This document shows, one piece after another, positions 1 through 7,589 of a stretch of DNA of 64,000 nucleotides (position 1 is its first letter; the number at the start of each line of letters is the position of its first letter). The translations under genes and the position numbers were made by a program. A model generated the notes under the pieces. It saw nothing but the letters and a program-made list of their open reading frames with translations, was not told where the DNA came from and made no database searches. The DNA lies in the NCBI GenBank assembly GCA_009774175.1, contig VSNG01000004.1, positions 2,690 through 66,689 of the forward strand. The letters are read 5' to 3'. This DNA comes from Lachnospiraceae bacterium. Its GTDB lineage: Bacteria; Bacillota; Clostridia; Lachnospirales; Lachnospiraceae.

Positions 1-3
1 GCC

Positions 4-1596
4 ATGGATGAATTGTCACTTGACGATCTCTCCTTGGACGATCTGAATACCGATGAGAGCGGTTCGGACGAATTATCGCTGGATGATCTGGCATTGGATG
101 ATTTTGCTTTGGAAGAGTCAGAAAATACGCAGGAGGATGCGGACGGTTTCATGTCGGAAGAAGATATTGACCGTCTGTTAAGCGGCGATATGTCTGGGGA
201 TGAGGGAGCGTCTGACGACTTTGCCCTGGAGGAAACCGAAGAGGCGGAAGGAGACGACGATCTTGCCGCTCTGCTGGAAGGTATGGGACACGACGAGGAT
301 CTGTCGGAGATCAATGATCTTCTGGAAGAATCGGAGCAGGGCGTTTCCACGGATGATGATATGCTGGCCATGCTGGAAGGCGTCGACGGGGACAGCAGTA
401 GTTTCGATTTGTTTGAGAGTGACGAGGCGGCCAGAGAGGCCGAGAGCATTCGGGAGCTTTCCCCGGAGGAAGTGGCGGCGCGGGAAGGCGGCGGTCAGGA
501 TAATAAAGAGAAGAAGAAACGCCGGAAGCTCTTTGGACGAAAGAAAAAGGACAAAGGCGCAGAGGAAGCTGCTGAAACTGCAGAGACGGCTGGCGATGAG
601 CTGGAAGCTCTGTTAGGAGGGGAAGCTGCTGAGGAAACGCCAAAGGAAGAAAAGGCGCCGGGATTTTTTGCCAGACTTATGGCATTCCTGCTTGAGAGCG
701 ATGAAGAAGATGAAGATCCCGTTGCGGCGGAAGTTCTTGCGGATAATGCAGGAGAGACGGGAGCGGTCACCGATGAAAATAAAGAGCTTTTACAGGAGTT
801 AAGCGAAGAGGATAAGAAGGGCAAAAAGAAGAAAAAGAAGAAAGACAAGAAGGGAAAGAAAGGAAAAGAGGGAGAAGAAGGAGAGAACGCCGAAGGCGAC
901 GAGGAAGAGGAAGAGAAAAAGCCCAAAAAGAAGAAAAAGAAAAAGGAAAAGGTGAAGCAGGAGGAAGAAGTAGACCTGCTTGCACCGCCGGAAAAGAAGC
1001 TTTCCAAAAAGAAAGTGATTACGGTATTCCTGTTCTGCGGCACGATTGCGGCTTGTATTATACTGCTCTCCTCCTTCCTGCCAAATACATTGCAGAAGAG
1101 GGATGCACATATCGCTTACGATCATGGAGAGTACGCGGATGTATATGAATTGCTGTATGGAAAGAAACTAAATGAACAGGATGAAATTATATTCCAGCGA
1201 AGCAATCTGATTCTGCAAATGAACAGAAAGCTTTCCTCTTATGATAATTATGTAAACCTTGATATGCGTTTGGAGGCATTAAACGCATTGATTACCGGTG
1301 TAGAGCGTTATCAGCAGATATTGCCGGAGGCGGAGGCCTGCAATGTGACAGGTGAGGTCAACGATATCTATGCTCAGATTTTGGAGAGATTGTCTGCCGA
1401 CTTTGGACTGTCAGAAGAAGAGGCGTTGGAGATTCTCGCATCGGAAGATGACGTGACATATTCTCAGAGACTGGAGGCTGTTATTAACGGGGAACTCTAT
1501 GGAGAAGAGGCTGTAGAAGAAGGCATGCAGGATATGCTGCCGGAGGAAGAGGAAATCCTTGAACGGATTGAAGGAACGGACGGAGAGGCAGAATAA
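4..1596 (+). CDS. acidic/lysine-rich single-pass membrane protein, unknown function (5' end may lie outside window)
   Basis: I do not recognise a family. The N-terminal ~160 residues are strongly acidic and built on degenerate repeats of the type ELSLDDL. Two charged low-complexity stretches rich in Lys and Glu follow (about residues 165-190 and 260-330). One hydrophobic segment lies near residues 337-358 (VITVFLFCGTIAACIILLSS), and a C-terminal ~170-residue soluble, probably helical domain follows it. The layout suggests a large cytosolic disordered N-terminus, one membrane anchor and an extracytoplasmic domain. The reading frame is open to base 1, so the ATG at 4 may be internal. The stop codon overlaps the start of hisH by one base, which suggests co-transcription. 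Membership in any pathway is unknown. Confidence 0.6.
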   Translation: MDELSLDDLSLDDLNTDESGSDELSLDDLALDDFALEESENTQEDADGFMSEEDIDRLLSGDMSGDEGASDDFALEETEEAEGDDDLAALLEGMGHDEDLSEINDLLEESEQGVSTDDDMLAMLEGVDGDSSSFDLFESDEAAREAESIRELSPEEVAAREGGGQDNKEKKKRRKLFGRKKKDKGAEEAAETAETAGDELEALLGGEAAEETPKEEKAPGFFARLMAFLLESDEEDEDPVAAEVLADNAGETGAVTDENKELLQELSEEDKKGKKKKKKKDKKGKKGKEGEEGENAEGDEEEEEKKPKKKKKKKEKVKQEEEVDLLAPPEKKLSKKKVITVFLFCGTIAACIILLSSFLPNTLQKRDAHIAYDHGEYADVYELLYGKKLNEQDEIIFQRSNLILQMNRKLSSYDNYVNLDMRLEALNALITGVERYQQILPEAEACNVTGEVNDIYAQILERLSADFGLSEEEALEILASEDDVTYSQRLEAVINGELYGEEAVEEGMQDMLPEEEEILERIEGTDGEAE

Positions 1597-2201
1597 TGGT
1601 AGCAATTATTGATTATGATGCCGGTAATATCAGGAGCGTGGAGAAGGCGGTTGCCCTGCTTGGACATGAGGCTGTGGTAACGGGTGATCGGGAGACGATT
1701 TTGTCTGCCGATCATGTGATCCTGCCGGGGGTGGGCGCTTTCGGCGATGCCATGGACAAGCTGCAAAAGTCCGGGCTGGTTGGGGTGATCCATGAGACGG
1801 CAGACCAGAAGATTCCTTTTTTGGGCATTTGTCTTGGCTTACAGCTGATGTTTGAGAGCAGCGAAGAAGCGCCGGGAGTAGAAGGACTTGGTCTGCTGCC
1901 GGGTAAGATTGTGCGTATTCCCGAGGGAGAGGGAGTGAAAATTCCGCACATTGGATGGAATTCACTGTCGTTTCCGAATCCGGGAAGGCTGTTTCAGGGG
2001 ATTGCTGAGGGCGCTTACGTGTACTTTGTGCATTCCTATTATTTGCAGGCAGGCGATCCGCAGATCGTAACGGCGGCTACAGAATATGGGACGCTGATTC
2101 ACGCATCGGTGGAACGGGACAATCTGTTTGCCTGTCAGTTTCACCCGGAGAAAAGCTCTGAAACAGGGCTTAAGATATTGGAAAATTTCCTGAATTTTTA
2201 G
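1596..2201 (+). CDS. hisH: imidazole glycerol phosphate synthase, glutamine amidotransferase subunit HisH
   Basis: HisH releases ammonia from glutamine and feeds it to HisF for closure of the imidazole ring in histidine biosynthesis. It is a cytosolic class I amidotransferase. The 201 residues match the usual length. The nucleophile elbow GICLGLQL carries Cys79, and the partner residues are His183 and Glu185 in FHPEKS. The oxyanion-side motif PGVGAF is at about residues 44-49. It starts with ATG overlapping the stop of the preceding gene and is followed 15 bases later by hisF, so the two subunits are translated from one message. No other his genes lie in the window, so the pathway is split in this genome. 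Confidence 0.96.
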   Translation: MVAIIDYDAGNIRSVEKAVALLGHEAVVTGDRETILSADHVILPGVGAFGDAMDKLQKSGLVGVIHETADQKIPFLGICLGLQLMFESSEEAPGVEGLGLLPGKIVRIPEGEGVKIPHIGWNSLSFPNPGRLFQGIAEGAYVYFVHSYYLQAGDPQIVTAATEYGTLIHASVERDNLFACQFHPEKSSETGLKILENFLNF

Positions 2202-2216
2202 GACGGAGTGGCATAT

Positions 2217-2978
2217 ATGCACACAAAACGGATTATTCCCTGTCTTGACGTAAAAAACGGCAGGGTAGTAAAGGGAGTAAACTTCATTAACTTTAAGGAC
2301 GCGGGCGATCCGGCCGAGGTGGGAGCCGCCTACGACAAGTCGGGAGCGGACGAACTGGTTTTTCTGGATATTACGGCTTCTTTCGACGCCAGAAATACTG
2401 CGGCAGAGATGGTTCGTAAGGTGGCGGAAAAGGTATTCATTCCCTTTACGGTGGGGGGCGGTATCCGTACAGTGGACGATTTTCGGGCGATCCTGCGGGA
2501 AGGAGCGGATAAGGTTTCCGTTAATTCGGCGGCCATTATGAACCCGAACCTGATCAGTGAGGCGGCTGACAAATTCGGAAGTCAGTGCGTGGTGGTAGCG
2601 ATTGACGCCAAAAGGCGGACAGACGGCGACGGATTTACTATTTATAAGAACGGCGGCCGCGTGGATATGGGTATCGACGCTGTAGAGTGGGCCATGAAAG
2701 CAGAAAAGCTGGGAGCGGGAGAAATCCTTTTGACCAGCATGGACGGGGATGGTACAAAGGCCGGCTATGATCTGGAGCTGACAAGGGCCATTGCGGAAAA
2801 TGTGTCGATTCCGGTGATTGCTTCCGGCGGTGCGGGAACGATGGCTCATTTTTATGAGGCTTTTACAGAGGGAAAGGCGGAAGCGGCGCTGGCTGCGTCT
2901 TTGTTCCATTTTAAGGAGATGGAAATCAAGGATTTGAAAAGCTATTTACGGGACAGGGGGATTTCCGTAAGGCTGTAG
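2217..2978 (+). CDS. hisF: imidazole glycerol phosphate synthase, cyclase subunit HisF
   Basis: HisF is the cyclase half of the HisHF complex. It converts PRFAR plus ammonia into imidazole glycerol phosphate and AICAR. The (beta/alpha)8 barrel shows the signature KRIIPCLDVKNGRVVKG with the catalytic Asp near residue 11, a second catalytic Asp in VVAIDAKR, and phosphate-binding glycines in GGGIRT and ASGGAGT. I chose ATG at 2217 because family members begin M-x-TKRIIPCLD and GGACGGAG lies at a good distance upstream. A GTG at 2208 would add three residues. Length is 253 residues, as usual. It lies directly downstream of hisH. Confidence 0.96.
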   Translation: MHTKRIIPCLDVKNGRVVKGVNFINFKDAGDPAEVGAAYDKSGADELVFLDITASFDARNTAAEMVRKVAEKVFIPFTVGGGIRTVDDFRAILREGADKVSVNSAAIMNPNLISEAADKFGSQCVVVAIDAKRRTDGDGFTIYKNGGRVDMGIDAVEWAMKAEKLGAGEILLTSMDGDGTKAGYDLELTRAIAENVSIPVIASGGAGTMAHFYEAFTEGKAEAALAASLFHFKEMEIKDLKSYLRDRGISVRL

Positions 2979-3086
2979 GATTATGTCGGTGTAAGTGCAA
3001 AGGGGCACGAAACAAGGGATTGTTCTGTGCCTTTCTTTATGCGCGGGACTGTGCAGAGAAAGGGACGGGGGAAAGGAAGGGACGAT

Positions 3087-3770
3087 ATGGCAATGCTGGA
3101 AGGCGATTGGGCGCAGGTTCTGGACGATGAATTTCATAAGCCCTATTATAAAAATCTGTATTTGTTTGTGCGGGAGGAATACGGCAAGCGGGTGGTCTAT
3201 CCGCCGGCTGACGATATTTTTAACGCCTTTCACTTTACACCGCTGTCAAAAGTGAAAGTTCTGCTTTTGGGGCAGGATCCTTACCACAATGAACACCAGG
3301 CCCATGGAATGAGCTTTTCGGTGCTTCCGGATCAAAGGGAAATCCCGCCTTCTTTACAGAATATTTATCAGGAGCTGCACGATGATCTGGACTGTTATAT
3401 TCCGGATAACGGGTATCTTCAAAAATGGGCCGATCAGGGCGTGCTTTTATTGAACACGGTGCTGACCGTGCGTGCGCATCAAGCGAATTCCCATCAGGGA
3501 AAAGGCTGGGAGACGTTTACGGATGCGGTGATACAGGCTGTAAACGAGCAGGATCGGCCCATTGTGTATCTGTTGTGGGGGCGTCCCGCACAGAGTAAGA
3601 TTCCCATGCTTACCAATCCCAAACACCTGATCCTGAAAGCGCCGCACCCGAGTCCGCTTTCGGCGTACAGGGGATTTTTCGGGTGCAGACATTTCAGTCA
3701 GTGTAATGAATTTCTCAAGGCGAACGGGGAAGAACCGATTGACTGGCAGATTGAAAATATAAATAAGTAG
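3087..3770 (+). CDS. ung: uracil-DNA glycosylase, family 1
   Basis: The enzyme removes uracil from DNA as the first step of base excision repair. The water-activating motif GQDPYH is at residues 62-67 (catalytic Asp64), and the DNA-intercalating loop HPSPLSAYRGFF is present near residue 190. The motif LLLNTVLTV is also typical. I place the start at ATG 3087, after the purine-rich GGAAGGGA, rather than at the in-frame ATG at 3027, whose extra 20 residues are not conserved in the family. Length is then 227 residues, normal for Ung. It stands about 110 bases after hisF and appears to be an independent housekeeping gene. Confidence 0.95.
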   Translation: MAMLEGDWAQVLDDEFHKPYYKNLYLFVREEYGKRVVYPPADDIFNAFHFTPLSKVKVLLLGQDPYHNEHQAHGMSFSVLPDQREIPPSLQNIYQELHDDLDCYIPDNGYLQKWADQGVLLLNTVLTVRAHQANSHQGKGWETFTDAVIQAVNEQDRPIVYLLWGRPAQSKIPMLTNPKHLILKAPHPSPLSAYRGFFGCRHFSQCNEFLKANGEEPIDWQIENINK

Positions 3771-3824
3771 CGTTGGTTATAGGAAACAGATAAAAAGAGC
3801 TTGCGAAAGGAGTTAGTGCATAAG

Positions 3825-5096
3825 ATGAATAAAACGCCGTTTGTAACAAGGGAACAGATAGAGGAGATCGTGAAAACTTATCCAACACCCTTTCATATTT
3901 ATGATGAAAAGGGGCTCAGGGAGAATGCCAGGGCCGTGCAGGAAGCCTTTTCCTGGAATAAGGGATTTAAAGAATATTTTGCGGTGAAGGCCTGCCCGAA
4001 TCCGTTTCTTATTCAGATTTTGCACGAATACGGCGCGGGCTGCGACTGTTCGTCATTGACGGAGCTGATGCTTAGCAACGCGCTGGGCATCAACGGCGGG
4101 GATATCATGTTTTCATCCAATGATACGCCGGCACAGGAGTATGCCTATTGTGCGCAGGTGGGCGGCATTATTAATCTGGATGATATCACCCATATCGACT
4201 TTGTGGAAAAGACGCTTGGAAAGCTGCCGGAGACCATGAGCTGCCGCTATAATCCCGGGGGCGTATTCCAGTTGAGCAATGGCATTATGGATAATCCCGG
4301 CGATTCCAAGTACGGCTTTACGCCGGATCAGCTCTTAGAGGGTTATCGGATTCTGAAAGAAAAAGGAGTTCGGCATTTTGGCCTGCATGCCTTTCTCGCC
4401 AGCAACACGGTGACGAACGAATATTATCCGCAGCTGGCCAGACAGCTTTTTGAGGTGGCGGTTCAGGTGAAGGAGAAGTCGGGCGTACAGATTGAGTTTA
4501 TCAACCTTTCCGGCGGCGTGGGCATTGCGTACCAGCCGGATCAGCAGTCCAATGATATCCGGGCTATCGGAGAAGGGGTTCATAAAGTGTTTGACGAGGT
4601 GCTTGTGCCCGCAGGGATGGGCGATACCGCAATCTATACTGAGATGGGCCGATTCATGACGGGGCCTTACGGCGCTCTTGTGACGCAGGCGATTCATGAG
4701 AAGCATACGCATAAAGAATACATTGGCGTGGACGCCTGTGCGGTAAACCTGATGCGGCCGGCCATGTACGGAGCCTATCATCATATCACGGTGCTGGGAA
4801 AGGAAAATGCACCCTGCGATCATGTGTATGATGTGACAGGATCCTTGTGTGAGAACAACGATAAGTTTGCCATTGATCGGAAACTGCCCAAGATTGACAG
4901 GGGAGATTATCTTGTCATTCATGATACGGGAGCCCACGGATATGCCATGGGATATAATTATAACGGCAAGTTAAAGTCGGCGGAGCTTCTGCTGAAAGAG
5001 GACGGGAGCGTGCAGCTGATCAGACGGGCCGAGACGCCAAAGGATTATTTTGCGACGCTGGACGGGTTCGATGTGTATGATAAATTAGGGCTGTGA
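3825..5096 (+). CDS. lysA: diaminopimelate decarboxylase (PLP fold III)
   Basis: LysA decarboxylates meso-diaminopimelate to L-lysine, the last step of lysine biosynthesis. The PLP lysine is Lys55 in YFAVKACPNP. The phosphate/glycine loop NLSGGVG and the C-terminal beta-domain motifs EMGRFMTGPYG and GSLCENNDK (substrate-side Cys) are present. The ATG at 3825 follows AAAGGAG at 3806-3812. A TTG at 3801 would add eight residues. It resembles the longer clostridial LysA-like branch (423 residues), so a related amino-acid decarboxylase activity cannot be fully excluded. No lysine riboswitch fits in the 54-base upstream gap. Confidence 0.88.
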   Translation: MNKTPFVTREQIEEIVKTYPTPFHIYDEKGLRENARAVQEAFSWNKGFKEYFAVKACPNPFLIQILHEYGAGCDCSSLTELMLSNALGINGGDIMFSSNDTPAQEYAYCAQVGGIINLDDITHIDFVEKTLGKLPETMSCRYNPGGVFQLSNGIMDNPGDSKYGFTPDQLLEGYRILKEKGVRHFGLHAFLASNTVTNEYYPQLARQLFEVAVQVKEKSGVQIEFINLSGGVGIAYQPDQQSNDIRAIGEGVHKVFDEVLVPAGMGDTAIYTEMGRFMTGPYGALVTQAIHEKHTHKEYIGVDACAVNLMRPAMYGAYHHITVLGKENAPCDHVYDVTGSLCENNDKFAIDRKLPKIDRGDYLVIHDTGAHGYAMGYNYNGKLKSAELLLKEDGSVQLIRRAETPKDYFATLDGFDVYDKLGL

Positions 5097-5132
5097 TACA
5101 GAGCCGTGCAATGCGGAAAGGACGTGTTTTAA

Positions 5133-7409
5133 ATGAAGGCAGTAAACAGGATTAAGGCAGCCGCTCTTGCGGCGCTGTTATTGTTACTGACGGCATGTCA
5201 AAGCGAATACGGAAAGAAAATAGAGGATCTGCCGGCACGGGAGGGAGACAGAACCGTACACATAGAGTCTCAGCCGGCGGATGATCAGGATACTGCATTG
5301 CAGGAAGGAGAAGCAGGCGAAGAAACCATTGAAACATCGGAAGCAGAAACAGGAAAGATGCAGATACAGCCCCAAAACAGAACAGAGCCCTGCGTTACTG
5401 ACGGCGTAAGCTATTATTTCAGGACGCAGGGGAAATACCTTGGCGTTTATAACGGAACGGATTTTGAGGATATCTACATTAAAGGTGTTAATATGGGCCT
5501 TGGAAAACCTGGTTATTTTCCGGGGGAGGCGGCAATCACAAAAGAGGAGTATGCCAGATGGTTTAAGCAGATCAGTGAGATGAACGCGAACAGTATCCGA
5601 GTCTATACCGTACAGCCGCCGGCATTTTATGAAGCTTTTTATGAATTTAACCAGGAGGCTGAGGAGCCGCTCTATCTTTTCCATGGCACATGGTATGACG
5701 AAACCAGACTGGTGGAAACGGCGGATGCCTTTGACGAGCAGCTTTATACAATCTTGCAGCAGGATATGAGAGATATCGTAGATCTTCTGCATGGCAACTG
5801 TACGATTGCGGAACAGAAGGGAAAGGCATACGGGACTTATCGGTATGATATTTCTTCTTATGTCATCGGCTGGATTCTGGGGATCGAATCGGATGCGACT
5901 TTTGTATCGACTACCAATGAAAACCATCCGGATATCGACTCTTACGAGGGTACTTATATCAGCGCCGACCATTTGGAACCCTTTGAGGTGTTCTGGGCGC
6001 AGACGGGAGATTATATTCTCAGCTATGAGATGGAGCATTACGGGATGCAGCGGCCTCTGAGCTATTCGAACTGGCCCACGGCGGATATACTGGAGCATCC
6101 CAGCGAAACCATGGCGGAAGAATACAGTGTGGATCTGAATGTGGAAAATCTGGAGGCGTCGGACGCGTTTCCCTGCGGTTTGTTCGCATCCTACCATATT
6201 TATCCGTACTATCCAAACTTCCTGTATACGGAACTGGAATACAGCAATTACCGTGATGAGGAAGGAAAGGCCAATACCTATAAAGCCTATCTGGAGGATC
6301 TGATGGCGGAGCATCACATGCCGGTGCTTGTGGCGGAATTTGGCATTCCCGTGTCACGGGGTATGACGCATGCCAATATTTATACCGGATTTGACCAGGG
6401 CAATAAGTCGGAAACCCAGCAGGGAGAAATGCTTGTGTCCATGATGGAGGATATTTACGATACCGGCTATGCGGGCGGCATCGTTTTTACATGGCAGGAC
6501 GAGTGGTTTAAGAGAACGTGGAATACGGAGGGCTACACAAATCCTGACCGAAGGGCCTACTGGTGCGATATGATGACCTGCGAGCAGCATTTTGGTCTGC
6601 TTGATTTTGTGGCGGGAGAAGGGCAGGAAACAGTGATTCTGGACGGCGACGCTTCTGAGTGGGGTGCAGAAGATATTTTGCTGGATACGGGAGAGGAAAC
6701 CCTTTCGGTCAGGCATGACTGCACCTACCTTTATCTGATGATCAGAAAAGAGGGCGCGGATTACGATTCGGATAAGTTTTATATTCCCTTTGACATTACG
6801 CCAAATTCAGGAAGCCTGGCGTACGAGGACAGGAAGCTTGGCGCACCGGCGGACTTTATGCTTGTTCTGGACGGACGGGAAAATACGCAGTTGCTTGTGC
6901 ACAGCTATTACGATTTATACCAGTATGAATATGATAAATATGATAAAGAGATTGAGACAACAGACGAAATGAAGCAGCCGGACAATCAGCTGTTCCAGCC
7001 CATTTTTTATCTTGTGGAGCGGGAGCTTGTTTTGCAGGATCGGGCAGAGATTATACCATTGCAGAGATTTCCGGCGGGACAGATGGTGTTTGGAACCAGT
7101 GATTTTGATTCGGACGAATATGATTCTCTTGCCGATTTCTGCTTTCGGGATGATATTCTGGAAGTCCGCATTCCATGGCTTTTGTTAAATTTCAGGGATC
7201 CGTCGGCAAAGGAGATAGAGGATGATTTCTGGAAAAACAACGGGGTTTCGGGAACATTTATTGAAGATATCAGGATCGGGCTTGCGTCGGAAGAACAAAA
7301 AGCAATTGAAATGAAGCCGTATGAATGGGAGACATGGGATTACTATCCTTATTTTGAACGTCTGCGGAAAAGTTATTACATTTTACAGGAACAATTTGCT
7401 GAATTATAA
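5133..7409 (+). CDS. lipoprotein with glycoside-hydrolase-like barrel and CBM9/DOMON-like domain
   Basis: A signal peptide of about 20 residues ends in the lipobox LLTAC, so the mature protein should be anchored to the outer face of the membrane. An acidic linker (to about residue 85) leads to a clan-A-like TIM barrel. It opens at DIYIKGVNMG, with candidate acid/base Glu in GWILGIESD and candidate nucleophile Glu in VLVAEFGIP; a usual NEP motif is missing. After residue ~500 a beta-sandwich begins with ILDGDASEW, a signature seen in CBM9-like domains and echoed in the secreted protein at 10008. Its position at the head of the exosortase locus suggests a role in trimming or transferring a surface glycan. 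The enzyme class is an inference and the substrate is unknown. Confidence 0.65.
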   Translation: MKAVNRIKAAALAALLLLLTACQSEYGKKIEDLPAREGDRTVHIESQPADDQDTALQEGEAGEETIETSEAETGKMQIQPQNRTEPCVTDGVSYYFRTQGKYLGVYNGTDFEDIYIKGVNMGLGKPGYFPGEAAITKEEYARWFKQISEMNANSIRVYTVQPPAFYEAFYEFNQEAEEPLYLFHGTWYDETRLVETADAFDEQLYTILQQDMRDIVDLLHGNCTIAEQKGKAYGTYRYDISSYVIGWILGIESDATFVSTTNENHPDIDSYEGTYISADHLEPFEVFWAQTGDYILSYEMEHYGMQRPLSYSNWPTADILEHPSETMAEEYSVDLNVENLEASDAFPCGLFASYHIYPYYPNFLYTELEYSNYRDEEGKANTYKAYLEDLMAEHHMPVLVAEFGIPVSRGMTHANIYTGFDQGNKSETQQGEMLVSMMEDIYDTGYAGGIVFTWQDEWFKRTWNTEGYTNPDRRAYWCDMMTCEQHFGLLDFVAGEGQETVILDGDASEWGAEDILLDTGEETLSVRHDCTYLYLMIRKEGADYDSDKFYIPFDITPNSGSLAYEDRKLGAPADFMLVLDGRENTQLLVHSYYDLYQYEYDKYDKEIETTDEMKQPDNQLFQPIFYLVERELVLQDRAEIIPLQRFPAGQMVFGTSDFDSDEYDSLADFCFRDDILEVRIPWLLLNFRDPSAKEIEDDFWKNNGVSGTFIEDIRIGLASEEQKAIEMKPYEWETWDYYPYFERLRKSYYILQEQFAEL

Positions 7410-7458
7410 GAGAATTGTTTAATAAAACCATATAATATCACGAATTGTCAGAAAATAT

Positions 7459-7468
7459 GGGGGGGGGG
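7459..7468 (+). repeat. homopolymer tract of ten G
   Basis: Ten consecutive G bases lie in the intergenic gap, 18 bases upstream of the -35 box of the promoter at 7486. Such tracts are prone to slipped-strand length change. Confidence 0.85.
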
Positions 7469-7485
7469 TATTTTTTCAGAAAGCA

Positions 7486-7514
7486 TTGCCTGTTTATCCA
7501 AATTGTGCTATGAT
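7486..7514 (+). promoter_or_regulatory. sigma-A-type promoter of the XrtG locus membrane-protein gene
   Basis: TTGCCT (7486-7491), a 17-base spacer and TATGAT (7509-7514) lie about 75 bases before the ATG at 7590. The 180-base gap around it holds no gene. The ten-G tract sits just upstream. Confidence 0.6.
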
Positions 7515-7589
7515 TAATGTTAAATAAGGTGTAGATGGAAATCTTATGCGGAATTACTGTTTAAGAGGATCGGAAAGCGTTGGAAGCAA

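Noticed and set aside
495..1043. Ser/Phe-rich minus-strand frame
   Set aside because: It is the mirror of the Lys/Glu low-complexity region of the plus-strand gene (poly-F/S from poly-K/E).
1962..2909. Long minus-strand frame (315 codons) opposite hisH-hisF
   Set aside because: It lies fully antisense to two well-supported enzymes, shows no motif and has no ribosome binding site. It is a codon-usage shadow.
3771..3824. Lysine riboswitch before lysA
   Set aside because: The gap is only 54 bases, far too short for an L-box.
5184..6317. 377-codon minus-strand frame
   Set aside because: Antisense to the lipoprotein glycosidase, with no recognisable domain.
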